Shown: piece after piece, positions 24,830 to 37,920 of the stretch | How the letters are laid out: every line of letters begins with the position of its first letter | Position numbering within the stretch: position 1 is the stretch's first letter | Origin: Caballeronia fortuita | GTDB taxonomy: Bacteria; Pseudomonadota; Gammaproteobacteria; Burkholderiales; Burkholderiaceae | Assembly: GCF_001544835.2 (NCBI RefSeq) | Contig: NZ_FCNX02000023.1 | Location: 1-64,000 of the forward strand | Reading direction: 5' to 3' | DNA length: 64,000 nucleotides | Made by a program: the position numbers and the translations under genes | The notes under the pieces: generated by a model | What the model was told of the DNA's origin: nothing | Seen by the model: the letters and a program-made list of their open reading frames with translations, nothing else | Database searches by the model: none

Positions 24830-25903
24830 TCACCGTTGACTTGCAAACATTTGTTGCAGCGACGAGACCGCCGCCGCCGTGTCCGGCGCTTCCGTGACCG
24901 CGCGCACGACCGCCGCGCTGCCGACGCCTGTCGCGAGCACGTCCGGCATTACTTTCGCGTCGATTCCGCCGATCGCGACGAGCGGCACGCGCCCCGACAG
25001 CAGTTGCACATAGCGTCCGAGGCGCGCGAGGCCTTGCGGCTTGGTCGGCATGACTTTCGTGGTCGTCGGGAAGACGGCGCCCAGCGCAAGATAGCTCGGC
25101 CTGAAATGCAATGCGCGCAGCATCTCGTAGTAACCGTGCGTCGACAGGCCGAGCCGAACGCCGGCTTTCGCGATCGCGCTCAGGTCGGCCGTCTGCACGT
25201 CTTCCTGTCCGAGATGTACGCCATACGCGCCCGCCGCGATCGCCTCGCGCCAGTGATCGTTGATGAAGAGTTGTGCGTCATGCCGGCGCCCTGCTTCCAC
25301 CGAGCGCGCGATTTCGCGTTGCAGATCAGCCGGATCGGCCGATTTGCGGCGCAGTTGCGTCGTCCGCACACCGAGATCCAGGACGCGCTCGACCCATTCG
25401 GCGCTCGGCAGCACCGGATAAAGACCGAGTGCATTGGGACACGCGAGGAATCCGCCTTCCGGCGCAGGCGGCAGATCGGCGACGCGCGGGAACGTCGCGA
25501 AATCGACGGGCCATGCGTCGTCCCTGTTCTCGTCGCCGGAACGCCAGGCGAGCGCGAGCGTCAACGCGTCGTGCGGCTCGAAGTTGCAATCGAGAAACGC
25601 GGCTAACGCGGACAGCCAGTCGTCCGACCGATCGCCCTCGAGCGCGAAACGCTCCTCCCCGCGACGCAGCGTGACGCGGTCGCCGTGCGCTTCGAGAACC
25701 GCCCCGGCGCCTTCGACGGCCCCATCGTGCGGCTCGCTGAACACGATCAGATCGTCCGCTTTCGGCGCTTCCGGCACGGTCAGACAGATACGCCAGCGCG
25801 TTTCGGCGGCCGGCCAGCCGCCCAGACGCGCGCGAATGCGCTCGGCGACTTCGGTCAGTTCGTCGGCGGGCGGCCAGAACACTTCGCGATTCAGCAAGCT
25901 CAT
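24830..25903 (-). CDS. thiE: Thiamine-phosphate synthase with a long N-terminal extension
   Basis: ThiE joins HMP-pyrophosphate and thiazole phosphate to make thiamine phosphate. The 357-residue protein is far longer than a typical ThiE (about 210). The catalytic barrel occupies about residues 155-357: GLYPVLPSAEWVERVLDLGV, FINDHWREAIAAGAYGVHLGQEDV, LGLSTHGYYEM, LGAVFPTTTK and VAIGGI. The first 150 residues have no ThiE function and are weakly reminiscent of the C-terminal part of an HMP-P kinase (DCNFEPHDALTLALAW, WPVDFATFPRV). Its ATG at 25901-25903 overlaps the thiG stop as ATGA. Confidence 0.9.
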   Translation of the reverse strand: MSLLNREVFWPPADELTEVAERIRARLGGWPAAETRWRICLTVPEAPKADDLIVFSEPHDGAVEGAGAVLEAHGDRVTLRRGEERFALEGDRSDDWLSALAAFLDCNFEPHDALTLALAWRSGDENRDDAWPVDFATFPRVADLPPAPEGGFLACPNALGLYPVLPSAEWVERVLDLGVRTTQLRRKSADPADLQREIARSVEAGRRHDAQLFINDHWREAIAAGAYGVHLGQEDVQTADLSAIAKAGVRLGLSTHGYYEMLRALHFRPSYLALGAVFPTTTKVMPTKPQGLARLGRYVQLLSGRVPLVAIGGIDAKVMPDVLATGVGSAAVVRAVTEAPDTAAAVSSLQQMFASQR

Positions 25904-26706
25904 GCCGCGCCTCCGTCCTGATGCCAGAACGGCATGCCGACGACCGGCGTGCTCGCCTGCGCGCTGTCGCGTTCGGCCATCGGTCCGGCGAGGAACGCGG
26001 TGCGCCCCGCTTCGACGCCGAGCGCGAAGGCGCGCGCCATCTGCGGCGGGAAAGTCGCCTGCGATACGGCCGTGTTGAGCAACACGCCGTCGAAGCCCCA
26101 CTCCATCACCTGACACGCATGCGACGGCACGCCGAGACCCGCATCGACGATGAGCGGTACATCCGGCAGCCGTTCGCGCAGCGTGCGCAACCCGTACGGA
26201 TTGGTCACGCCACGGCCGGTGCCGATCGGCGCGCCCCACGGCATCAGCGCCTCGCAGCCCGCATCGAGCAGACGCCGGCCGATGACGAGATCCTCCGTGC
26301 AATACGGCAGAACCTTGAAGCCGTCGCGGATCAGCTTGCCCGCCGCTTCGACGAGGCCGATCGGATCGGGCTGCAGCGTGTAGTCGTCGCCGATCAACTC
26401 CAGCTTGATCCACGGCGTATCGAAGACTTCGCACGCCATATGCGCGGTCGTCAGCACTTCATCGACGCTCTGGCAGCCCGCCGTATTCGGCAGGAGCGCG
26501 ACGCCGTGGCGCTTCAGGACATCGAAGAAACCGGCCTCGCCGGTCTCCGACTGGCGGCGCAGCGCGACCGTGACCATGCCCGGCCGCGCGGCGTCGATGG
26601 AGTCGGAAAGCGATTGCAGCGACGGATAACGCGACGTGCCGAGCAGCACGCGGCTCGGGAACGTCTCGCCGTAGAGCGTGAGGACGTCGGCGGTGGAGAT
26701 GGTCAT
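25900..26706 (-). CDS. thiG: Thiazole synthase
   Basis: ThiG forms the thiazole phosphate ring from deoxyxylulose phosphate, dehydroglycine and ThiS thiocarboxylate. In 268 residues it has FPSRVLLGTSRYPS, the imine-forming lysine segment TPWIKLELIGD, and PWGAPIGTGRGVTNPYGL. It lies between thiS (24 bases) and thiE (4-base overlap). Confidence 0.95.
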   Translation of the reverse strand: MTISTADVLTLYGETFPSRVLLGTSRYPSLQSLSDSIDAARPGMVTVALRRQSETGEAGFFDVLKRHGVALLPNTAGCQSVDEVLTTAHMACEVFDTPWIKLELIGDDYTLQPDPIGLVEAAGKLIRDGFKVLPYCTEDLVIGRRLLDAGCEALMPWGAPIGTGRGVTNPYGLRTLRERLPDVPLIVDAGLGVPSHACQVMEWGFDGVLLNTAVSQATFPPQMARAFALGVEAGRTAFLAGPMAERDSAQASTPVVGMPFWHQDGGAA

Positions 26707-26730
26707 GATTCGATCCTTCGTTTTCGGAAT

Positions 26731-26928
26731 TCAGCCGCCCGCGACGGGCGACACGACATCGAGCTTGTCGCCGGCGGCGAGCGTTCTGGTGGCGTGTTCG
26801 CCGCGCGCGACGAACTGGCCGTTCAGCGCGACCGCGAACGGCGGCTTCGCGCCGAACGCGGCGAGCGCGTCGGTGACGGTGGTCGCGTCGGGCAAATCGA
26901 AGACGCGCTGGTTGATGTGGATGTTCAT
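26731..26928 (-). CDS. thiS: Sulfur carrier protein ThiS
   Basis: ThiS is the ubiquitin-like sulfur donor for thiazole synthesis. The 65-residue protein has the beta-grasp pattern and ends in AGG, the C-terminal glycine pair that is adenylated and thiocarboxylated. It is followed by thiG, its partner. The adenylating enzyme (ThiF/MoeB) is not in this window. Confidence 0.94.
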   Translation of the reverse strand: MNIHINQRVFDLPDATTVTDALAAFGAKPPFAVALNGQFVARGEHATRTLAAGDKLDVVSPVAGG

Positions 26929-26943
26929 GCTTTTTCCTGTCGA

Positions 26944-28083
26944 TTAGAGCGCGGCGACGGCGTTTTCGTCGTGGAGCAGTTCGGGCCAGCGCGCAGCTTC
27001 GCGGAACTGCGCGAAGGCATCGTGATCGGCGACATCGCCCGACACGAGCGCGGCTGCGAGCGCGCACGCGGCATCCGCCACTTCCGGCGCGATCATGAAG
27101 CCGTGCCGGTACAGGCCGTTCACGCGCAAGGTACGCGCCCCGTCCCAGACGATCGCCGGACGGTGATCCGGCAACGTCGGCCGGCAATGCGAATTCAGTT
27201 CGAGGATGCGCGCCTCGCCGAAACCCGGATGCACCGCGAACGCGGCGCTCAGCAGTTCGAGCGCCGAGCGCACGCTCACCGGCGACATGTCCTCGCCTTC
27301 CACTTCCGTCGCGCCGATCACGTAGAGATCGTTTTCCTTCGGCGCGATATAGAGCGGATAGCGCGGATGCAGCAGCCGCACCGGACGCGTCAATCCGATG
27401 CCCGGCGCATGCACGCGCGCGACCTCGCCGCGGATGCCGCGCAGCGCCGGCCACGCGGGCTTGCCGCCGAGCCCCCGGCAATCGATGATCCAGCGCGCGT
27501 CAGGCATCGCGTCGATGGCGGTATTCCAGTGCGTTCGCACACCGCGCTCGGCGAGCCCGGCGCCGAGCGCGCCGAGCGCCTGGCGGTTGTCCAGTTGCCC
27601 TTCGTTCGGCAGCAGCCAGCCTTGGGCAAAGCGCGTCCCGAGCGCCGGCTCCGCCTGCGCGACTTGCGCGCCCGCGAGCTTGACGAAGCCGCCATCGAGC
27701 AGATTGGCGGGCGAATTAGCCTTCAGGCGGCGCTCGAATAGCGGCGCTTCCGCGCGATCCGCGCCGTGCCAGACCACGAGCGTGCCGTTGCGCTGAAAAA
27801 AGACCGGCACAGGCAATTGCGCGATGAGACGCGGCCAGCTTTCCAGCGATGCCGCCCCGAGCCCGACGACGAGCGGCTCCGCGCTCGCCGCCTCCGCGAG
27901 CGGCGCGAGCATGGCGGCGGCGACCCACGCGGCCGACTGTGTGCCCGCGGCGTCGCCACGTTCGTAGAGCGCGACGTCGTGGCCGGCGCCCGCGAGCTGC
28001 CACGCGACGAGCCGTCCGACGAGCCCGCCACCGACGACGGCGAAATCCGGTCCGCGCGCGGCGCCCTGATCGATTCTGTTCAC
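26944..28083 (-). CDS. thiO: Glycine oxidase-type FAD oxidoreductase for thiazole synthesis
   Basis: ThiO oxidises glycine to the iminoacetate needed by ThiG. The 379-residue protein has an N-terminal Rossmann motif FAVVGGGLVGRLVAWQLAGAG and acidic ribose residue in VALYERGD, and the DAO-family C-terminal ATEVEGEDMSPV and HCRPTLPDHRP with GLYRHGFMIAPEVA. The start is a GTG at 28081-28083 with GGAG ten bases upstream. A separate thiO instead of a radical-SAM ThiH implies the oxygen-dependent route. It is the first gene after the TPP riboswitch. Confidence 0.92.
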   Translation of the reverse strand: MNRIDQGAARGPDFAVVGGGLVGRLVAWQLAGAGHDVALYERGDAAGTQSAAWVAAAMLAPLAEAASAEPLVVGLGAASLESWPRLIAQLPVPVFFQRNGTLVVWHGADRAEAPLFERRLKANSPANLLDGGFVKLAGAQVAQAEPALGTRFAQGWLLPNEGQLDNRQALGALGAGLAERGVRTHWNTAIDAMPDARWIIDCRGLGGKPAWPALRGIRGEVARVHAPGIGLTRPVRLLHPRYPLYIAPKENDLYVIGATEVEGEDMSPVSVRSALELLSAAFAVHPGFGEARILELNSHCRPTLPDHRPAIVWDGARTLRVNGLYRHGFMIAPEVADAACALAAALVSGDVADHDAFAQFREAARWPELLHDENAVAAL

Positions 28084-28286
28084 AATTCGATGTCTCCGTA
28101 CGCGTGACGCTGCGCTGCACGAAGGAGACGGAACACGCGATCTCGACCGTGCGGGCGCGGCGCCACATCACAAGGACGAAATCAGCGGAGAGAGACCGGC
28201 CCGGCATCGGAAAAAATGCGCCGGACGGAAAGACGTACTGGAAGAGACAGGAGGAATGGCGCGAGGCTCGCGCGTTCTCCGGAAAC
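28084..28286 (-). other. Leader between TPP riboswitch and thiO
   Basis: This is the 5' leader of the thi operon downstream of the aptamer. A GC-rich palindrome with stem GCGCGA/TCGCGC lies at 28259-28273 and could take part in the riboswitch expression platform. No classical terminator with stem directly before a T-run is obvious. A six-T run is present at 28207-28215 on the minus strand. No protein gene is supported. Confidence 0.5.
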
Positions 28287-28388
28287 TTCCCTCGCCGGTA
28301 TTACCCGGATCGGGTGCAAAGGGTCTCTCTCAGCCTCGCCGCGCTGCCGGCCGTTCTGGCCGCCGATGCACGCGAAGCACCCCTGTTT
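28287..28388 (-). promoter_or_regulatory. TPP riboswitch (THI box)
   Basis: The minus strand holds the conserved thiamine-pyrophosphate aptamer parts in order: AGGGGTGC (28377-28384), the HMP-binding CTGAGA core (28328-28333) followed by ACCC, then CCCGATCCGGGTAATACCGGCGAGGGAAG. It lies about 200 bases upstream of thiO and should repress thiO-S-G-E when TPP is plentiful. Confidence 0.95.
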
Positions 28389-28625
28389 CGTCGAAGGTCA
28401 TTAAAACATGAAAGGCGAAGCCGCTGCAAACCGGAATTGCCCGCCTTTTATCGTACAAGGCGGCACTCTGGCACAATGCCGCGAACACGGTTTGCCGAAC
28501 GACCGCGCGAAATTAAGTGAGCGTTAAGAGAACCCCGGAACAATCTGCGGAGCCGGAAAGGTCCGTGCGCGGCCGGTCCGCGGACGCAACAATCGGGCGC
28601 CGTAAGGCGCATCATCAGAAAGCTC
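28389..28625. other. Divergent intergenic region between thi leader and ABC transporter gene
   Basis: This spacer should carry promoters for both the thi transcript (leftward) and the ABC transporter gene (rightward). On the minus strand TTGTGC (28471-28476) and TACGAT (28450-28455) are a candidate pair but only 15 bases apart. No RNA or protein gene is seen. Confidence 0.4.
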
Positions 28626-30368
28626 ATGACCAACACTTCTACCGAAAACACACAGCAGAAGGCCGACGATGTCTCGGCCTGGAGCCTCATCAAGCCCTTC
28701 TGGGTGTCGGAGGAGCGCGGCATCGCGTGGGGACTGCTCGTTGCGATCATCGCGATCAACATGACGGTCGTGTGGATCAATGTCCGGCTCAATAGCTGGA
28801 ACGCGGACTTCTACAACGCGCTGCAGAACAAGAACGTCCGGGATTTTCCGCATCTGCTGCTGATCTTCACGGGTCTCGCGTTCGCATACATCCTGCTCGC
28901 CGTGTACGGGCGATATCTGCGGCAGATGCTCGCGTTCCGCTGGCGGCAATGGCTCACGAACCGGTTTCTGGAGCAATGGCTCGGCGACAAGGCGTTCTAC
29001 CGGATCGAGCGCGACCGCCTCGCCGACAACCCCGACCAGCGTATCTCCGACGACCTGCAGTCGTTCGCCACCACCACGCTTTCGCTGTCGCTCGATCTGC
29101 TCTCGACGCTCGTCACGCTCGTCACCTTCATCACGATTCTCTGGACCATCGCGGGCGCGCTGACGTTTTCGCTCGGCGGCACGCCCATCACGATCCCGGG
29201 CTACATGGTCTGGGCCGCCGCGCTCTACGCGATCATCGGCTCGCTCATCATTCAGAAGGTCGGGCATCCGCTGGTGTCGATCAACTATCAGCAGCAGAAG
29301 GTCGAGGCGGATTTCCGTTTCGGCCTGATCCGCGTGCGCGAGAACGCCGAGCAGATCGCGTTCTACGACGGCATCGCGACCGAAACGGCGAACGCAAAGA
29401 CCATCTTCCAGCGCATCCGCGACAACTGGTGGATGATCATGAAGTACACGAAGCGCATGACCTTCGTGCTGTCGTTCTACGGCCAGATCGCGATCATCTT
29501 TCCGATCATGGTCGCCGCGCCCCGCTACTTCGCGGGCGCGTTTTCGTTCGGCGTGCTGATGCAGATTTCATCGGCGTTCGGCACGGTCAGCGATTCGTTT
29601 TCCTGGTTCATCAACAGTTACTCGACCTTGGTCGAATGGCGCGCCACGGTGAATCGTCTGCGCGAATTCAAGCGCGTGATGCGTTCGACGCATATCCGCG
29701 AGGAAACGTCGCCGGCCACGGAGCGCGGCGGCATCAACCTGCATTACACGAGCACGTCGTCGCTCACGACGAAGGGGCTCACGCTCGCGCTGCCCAACGG
29801 CACGCCGCTCTCGCGTGTGGCGAACGTGTCGATCGAGCCGGGATCGCGCTGGCTGGTCGTCGGTCCGTCGGGCTCGGGCAAGAGCACGTTGATGCGCGCG
29901 CTCGCCGGCTTGTGGCCGTTCGGCGACGGCACGATCGACGCACCCGTCGACGCAAAGCTGATGTTCATCCCGCAGATGAGCTATCTGCCGATCGGGACAT
30001 TGCGCGCGGCGCTGTCGTATCCGTCGCCAGGCGGCACGTTCAGCGACGACGAATCGCGCGAGGCACTGCGCCTGTGCAATCTGGAAGCCTATGCGGACCG
30101 GCTGGAGGAAAGCGCGCACTGGGCGCGGAGTCTGTCGCCGGGCGAACAGCAGCGGCTTGCCGCCGCGCGCGTGCTGCTGCACAAGCCGGACTTCGTGTTC
30201 CTCGACGAAGCCACGAGCGCACTCGACGCCGAGAACGAGCTGCATATCTACAACACGCTCGTCGAGCGGCTGCCGAAGGCGGCGATCTTGAGCGTGGCGC
30301 ACCGCGAGTCGGTGGCGATGTTCCATGACTACAAGATCGAGATCGAGCGGGCGATGGCGGAGGCTTGA
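28626..30368 (+). CDS. ABC transporter, fused permease-ATPase, SbmA/BacA-like (YddA family)
   Basis: A 580-residue half-transporter. The first 330 residues hold about six helices of the SbmA/BacA-like fold (PFWVSEERGIAWGLL, NADFYNALQNKN, FRWRQWLTNRFLEQWL, DNPDQRISDDLQSF). The C-terminal ATPase has Walker A GPSGSGKSTLMRAL, signature LSPGEQQRLAAARVLL and Walker B FVFLDEATSALD. Relatives (ABCD4, Mycobacterium Rv1819c, YddA) move cobalamin or hydrophilic peptides; the substrate here is unknown. It is transcribed alone and ends at a bidirectional terminator. Confidence 0.9.
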   Translation: MTNTSTENTQQKADDVSAWSLIKPFWVSEERGIAWGLLVAIIAINMTVVWINVRLNSWNADFYNALQNKNVRDFPHLLLIFTGLAFAYILLAVYGRYLRQMLAFRWRQWLTNRFLEQWLGDKAFYRIERDRLADNPDQRISDDLQSFATTTLSLSLDLLSTLVTLVTFITILWTIAGALTFSLGGTPITIPGYMVWAAALYAIIGSLIIQKVGHPLVSINYQQQKVEADFRFGLIRVRENAEQIAFYDGIATETANAKTIFQRIRDNWWMIMKYTKRMTFVLSFYGQIAIIFPIMVAAPRYFAGAFSFGVLMQISSAFGTVSDSFSWFINSYSTLVEWRATVNRLREFKRVMRSTHIREETSPATERGGINLHYTSTSSLTTKGLTLALPNGTPLSRVANVSIEPGSRWLVVGPSGSGKSTLMRALAGLWPFGDGTIDAPVDAKLMFIPQMSYLPIGTLRAALSYPSPGGTFSDDESREALRLCNLEAYADRLEESAHWARSLSPGEQQRLAAARVLLHKPDFVFLDEATSALDAENELHIYNTLVERLPKAAILSVAHRESVAMFHDYKIEIERAMAEA

Positions 30369-30389
30369 GCTTTCCATCGCGCTAAAGCC

Positions 30390-30418
30390 AAAAGGCCACG
30401 CAATCGCGTGGCCTTTTC
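30390..30418. terminator. Bidirectional terminator between the ABC gene and gltD
   Basis: A perfect 12-bp stem AAAAGGCCACGC with loop AATC and its complement lies between convergent genes, with T-rich ends on both strands. Confidence 0.9.
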
Positions 30419-30440
30419 GTTTCGTCGCAACCGCGAGAAC

Positions 30441-31907
30441 TTACCGCGGCAACTCGCTCGCTCCCATCAGATACGCATCGACCGACCGCGCGCACTGGCG
30501 TCCTTCACGAATCGCCCAGACGACGAGCGACTGACCGCGCCGCATATCGCCCGCCGTGAACACCTTGTCTACCGACGTGTAATACGCCTTGTCGCCCTCG
30601 GTCGCGGCACGCACGTTGCCGCGCGCATCCTTCTCGACGCCGAACGCGTCCAGCACCGGCGACACCGGCTGCGTGAAGCCCATCGCGAGCAGCACGAGAT
30701 CGGCCTTCATCTCGAACTCGGAATTCGGCACTTCCTGCATCTTGCCGCCCTTCCATTCGACACGCACCGCGATCAGCTTCTCGACCTTGCCGTTCTTGCC
30801 TTCGAAGCGCTTGGTCGCAACCGACCAGTCGCGCTCGCAACCTTCCTCATGCGACGACGACGTGCGCAGCTTGATCGGCCAATACGGCCACACGAGCGGC
30901 TTGTTCTCTTCCTCGGGCGGCTGAGCGAGCAGTTCGAACTGCGTCACGTCCTTCGCGCCATGACGATTCGACGTGCCGACGCAATCCGAACCGGTATCGC
31001 CGCCGCCGATCACGACAACATGCTTGCCCTTCGCTAGCAGTTGATCCGGCAGCTTGTCGCCCGCGTTGACCTTGTTCTGCTGCGGCAGGAATTCCATCGC
31101 GTAGTAGATGCCTTCGAGCTCGCGCCCCGGCACCGGCAGATCGCGCGGCGTTTCGGAGCCACCCGCGATCACGACCGCGTCGAACTGTTCCTTCAGCTCG
31201 TCCGGCGTGATGGTTTCCTTCGCCGTATTCGCGATGTACGCCGGCAGTCCATCCTTTCCGACGAACACGTTGGTACGGAACGACACGCCTTCCGCTTCCA
31301 TCTGGCGCATGCGGCGGTCGATCAGCCACTTCTCCAGCTTGAAATCGGGGATGCCGTAACGCAGCAGACCGCCGATGCGATCGTTCTTCTCGAACACGAC
31401 CACTTCGTGACCCGCGCGCCCGAGCTGCTGCGCGGCGGCGAGACCCGCAGGCCCCGAACCGACGACCGCGACCTTCTTGCCCGTCTTGTGCTTCGCCGGC
31501 TGCGGCACGACCCAGCCTTCGGCGAACGCTTTGTCGATGATCGCGTGTTCGATCGACTTGATGCCGACCGGATCGTCGTTGATGCCGAGCGTGCACGCCG
31601 CTTCGCACGGCGCCGGGCAGATGCGGCCCGTGAACTCCGGGAAGTTGTTCGTCGAATGCAGCACGTTGATCGCGCTCTTCCAGTCCTGCTGGAACACGAG
31701 ATCGTTGAAGTCCGGAATGATGTTGTTGACCGGGCAGCCGTTGTTGCAGAACGGGATGCCGCAATCCATGCAGCGCGCGCCTTGAACCTTCGCGTCTTCA
31801 TCGGTCAGCGCGGCGACGAATTCCTTGTAATGCTTGACGCGGGTAAGCGGAGCTTCGTACGCCTCGTGGCGGCGTTCGAACTCGAGAAAACCGGTTGCCT
31901 TGCCCAT
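30441..31907 (-). CDS. gltD: Glutamate synthase (NADPH) small subunit
   Basis: GltD supplies NADPH electrons to GltB. The 488-residue protein has N-terminal Fe-S cysteines (CMDCGIPFCNNGCPVNN and CPAPCEAACTLG), an FAD Rossmann motif VAVVGSGPAGLAAAQQLGRAGH, an NADPH motif VVVIGGGDTGSDCVGTS, and the C-terminal VFTAGDMRRGQSLVVWAI. It follows gltB by 66 bases. The two genes form the GOGAT operon for ammonium assimilation. Confidence 0.96.
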   Translation of the reverse strand: MGKATGFLEFERRHEAYEAPLTRVKHYKEFVAALTDEDAKVQGARCMDCGIPFCNNGCPVNNIIPDFNDLVFQQDWKSAINVLHSTNNFPEFTGRICPAPCEAACTLGINDDPVGIKSIEHAIIDKAFAEGWVVPQPAKHKTGKKVAVVGSGPAGLAAAQQLGRAGHEVVVFEKNDRIGGLLRYGIPDFKLEKWLIDRRMRQMEAEGVSFRTNVFVGKDGLPAYIANTAKETITPDELKEQFDAVVIAGGSETPRDLPVPGRELEGIYYAMEFLPQQNKVNAGDKLPDQLLAKGKHVVVIGGGDTGSDCVGTSNRHGAKDVTQFELLAQPPEEENKPLVWPYWPIKLRTSSSHEEGCERDWSVATKRFEGKNGKVEKLIAVRVEWKGGKMQEVPNSEFEMKADLVLLAMGFTQPVSPVLDAFGVEKDARGNVRAATEGDKAYYTSVDKVFTAGDMRRGQSLVVWAIREGRQCARSVDAYLMGASELPR

Positions 31908-31973
31908 TTCTTTCTCTGTATTTAGTGAGGATCGCGCGCGCTCCCGGAGCGCGCGTCTGTCGAATAACGAGGC

Positions 31974-36677
<4,704 letters not shown>

Positions 36678-36871
36678 GGGGACACCGTCTCTACTGTGAG
36701 GGGCCGAATCGACTCGGCCGTTGAACCGTTTTCTTGTCGCTTGCGACGACTTTTTCAACTTGATGTGTCACGAAGCACGGTCGTGCGCGGCTCGCTGCAC
36801 CGCGGCAATCGCCGGAAATCGAAATATACGCGACGAATCAAAGCGATGGCAAATAAAACTTGATGATACGA

Positions 36872-36932
36872 CACCAATTATCGATGTGGTGCAAACGCGC
36901 CCCAATATAATGGGGCCGCATCAATCATCGAA
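36872..36932 (-). promoter_or_regulatory. Candidate gltB promoter and inverted-repeat operator
   Basis: On the minus strand TTCGAT (36927-36932) and TATATT (36904-36909) are spaced by 17 bases and would start the gltBD transcript near 36897. Just downstream, CACCA (36872-36876) and TGGTG (36887-36891) form an inverted repeat with a 10-base spacer, where a repressor could bind. Both are pattern-based calls only. The other bases of the 36678-36930 gap show no gene. Confidence 0.4.
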
Positions 36933-36973
36933 AAAAAGAAACGGCGACCCGCGAAAATACGAGACGCCGTTTC
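36931..36973 (-). terminator. Rho-independent terminator of the RAYT homologue
   Basis: A 9-bp stem GAAACGGCG (36938-36946) with CGCCGTTTC (36965-36973) is followed on the minus strand by seven T residues (36937-36931). It lies 33 bases past the stop of the transposase-like gene and overlaps the candidate gltB -35 box. Confidence 0.8.
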
Positions 36974-37006
36974 ATCTTTGGCTTCAGGAACGCCCGCGTA
37001 AGGCCG

Positions 37007-37714
37007 TTATTGAGGCTGGGGGGTCTCGCGGATCTTGCGTGGACGTCCGCGCGGCAGCGGCGAGACGCGGCGGTTCGCGGCGCCCGACGCCCATTCGCGA
37101 TAGGCCTCGCTGCCGAGCACCCAGCCTTTGAGTGTCGCTTGCAAGAGACGGTTGGCCTCGCGCTCGTCGAGCGGCTGTTCGCACAACTCCTTATAGGCGT
37201 GCTGGCGTTCGAACGGCGTATTGCCGAGCGACCAGAACAGCGGATGGTCGGTGATGAGTCCATCGAGCGTGACGCCGATGTGATGGCGGAAGCTGGACCA
37301 CTTGTAGTCCTGCGGTGCCGTGACGAGCTGCGCCCGCACGGGCGCCATTTCGACGACGCGCGTGGCGAGCAGAAAGTAACGTTCGCCTTCGATGACCGTG
37401 GCACGATAGCGGCCTTCCCATAGCGTGCCGCGTCGCATGTAACGGCGATTGAAGTGCGCTACGTAACGACGTCCCACGGCCTGCATCGCCTTGGGCAAGC
37501 TCGCTTCGTCGCGCGGCGTGACGAGCAGATGCACGGCTTGCGGCATCAGCGCATAGGCGTGGATGGAAAGATGATGATCGCGCGAAGCCGTCCTCAAGCA
37601 GTCGATGAAGAGCTCGTAGTCCTGGTCGTCGACGAATGCGGGCTGCTGGTCGAGACCACGCAGGATGACATGCTGCGGCTGTTCGGGAACGTAGAGTCGT
37701 GCAAGCCGTGCCAT
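37007..37714 (-). CDS. REP-associated tyrosine transposase (RAYT) homologue, probably catalytically inactive, with C-terminal AT-hook
   Basis: A 235-residue protein of the Y1 transposase/RAYT family: MARLARLYVPEQPQHVILRG, HAYALMPQAVHLLVTP, RRGTLWEGRYRATVIEGERYFLL and APVRAQLVTAPQDYKWSSF match the family blocks. The HUH motif, normally NHVHLL, reads QAVHLL (A60-V61-H62), losing one catalytic His. In the block usually YIxxNPVRA the sequence is VVEMAPVRA (120-127), so the expected catalytic Tyr seems to be Val. The C-terminus has RGRPRK, an AT-hook core. It has its own terminator and no flanking repeats are obvious. A DNA-binding, domesticated role is inferred. Confidence 0.8.
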   Translation of the reverse strand: MARLARLYVPEQPQHVILRGLDQQPAFVDDQDYELFIDCLRTASRDHHLSIHAYALMPQAVHLLVTPRDEASLPKAMQAVGRRYVAHFNRRYMRRGTLWEGRYRATVIEGERYFLLATRVVEMAPVRAQLVTAPQDYKWSSFRHHIGVTLDGLITDHPLFWSLGNTPFERQHAYKELCEQPLDEREANRLLQATLKGWVLGSEAYREWASGAANRRVSPLPRGRPRKIRETPQPQ

Positions 37715-37920
37715 TCTGGATATTCCGTTGGTCGCGTTTGTGTTACCCCAATTGGGGGCCTTTCGGAGCCTTAAGCGGCAGCATGGACAAAACACATGCA
37801 AGTGCCGTGCAACGAGGCCCCAAAGCCGCTCTTTGCCCTAGGGAAAATGCTCTACGGCGCCGCTATGGTTTATGTGAAATGTTGTGTTCATAATGAGCGT
37901 GCTTTTTGGAGGAGCACAAA

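Noticed and set aside
28118..28520. Small open frames across the thi leader
   Set aside because: They cover the TPP aptamer and have no ribosome site or conserved pattern.
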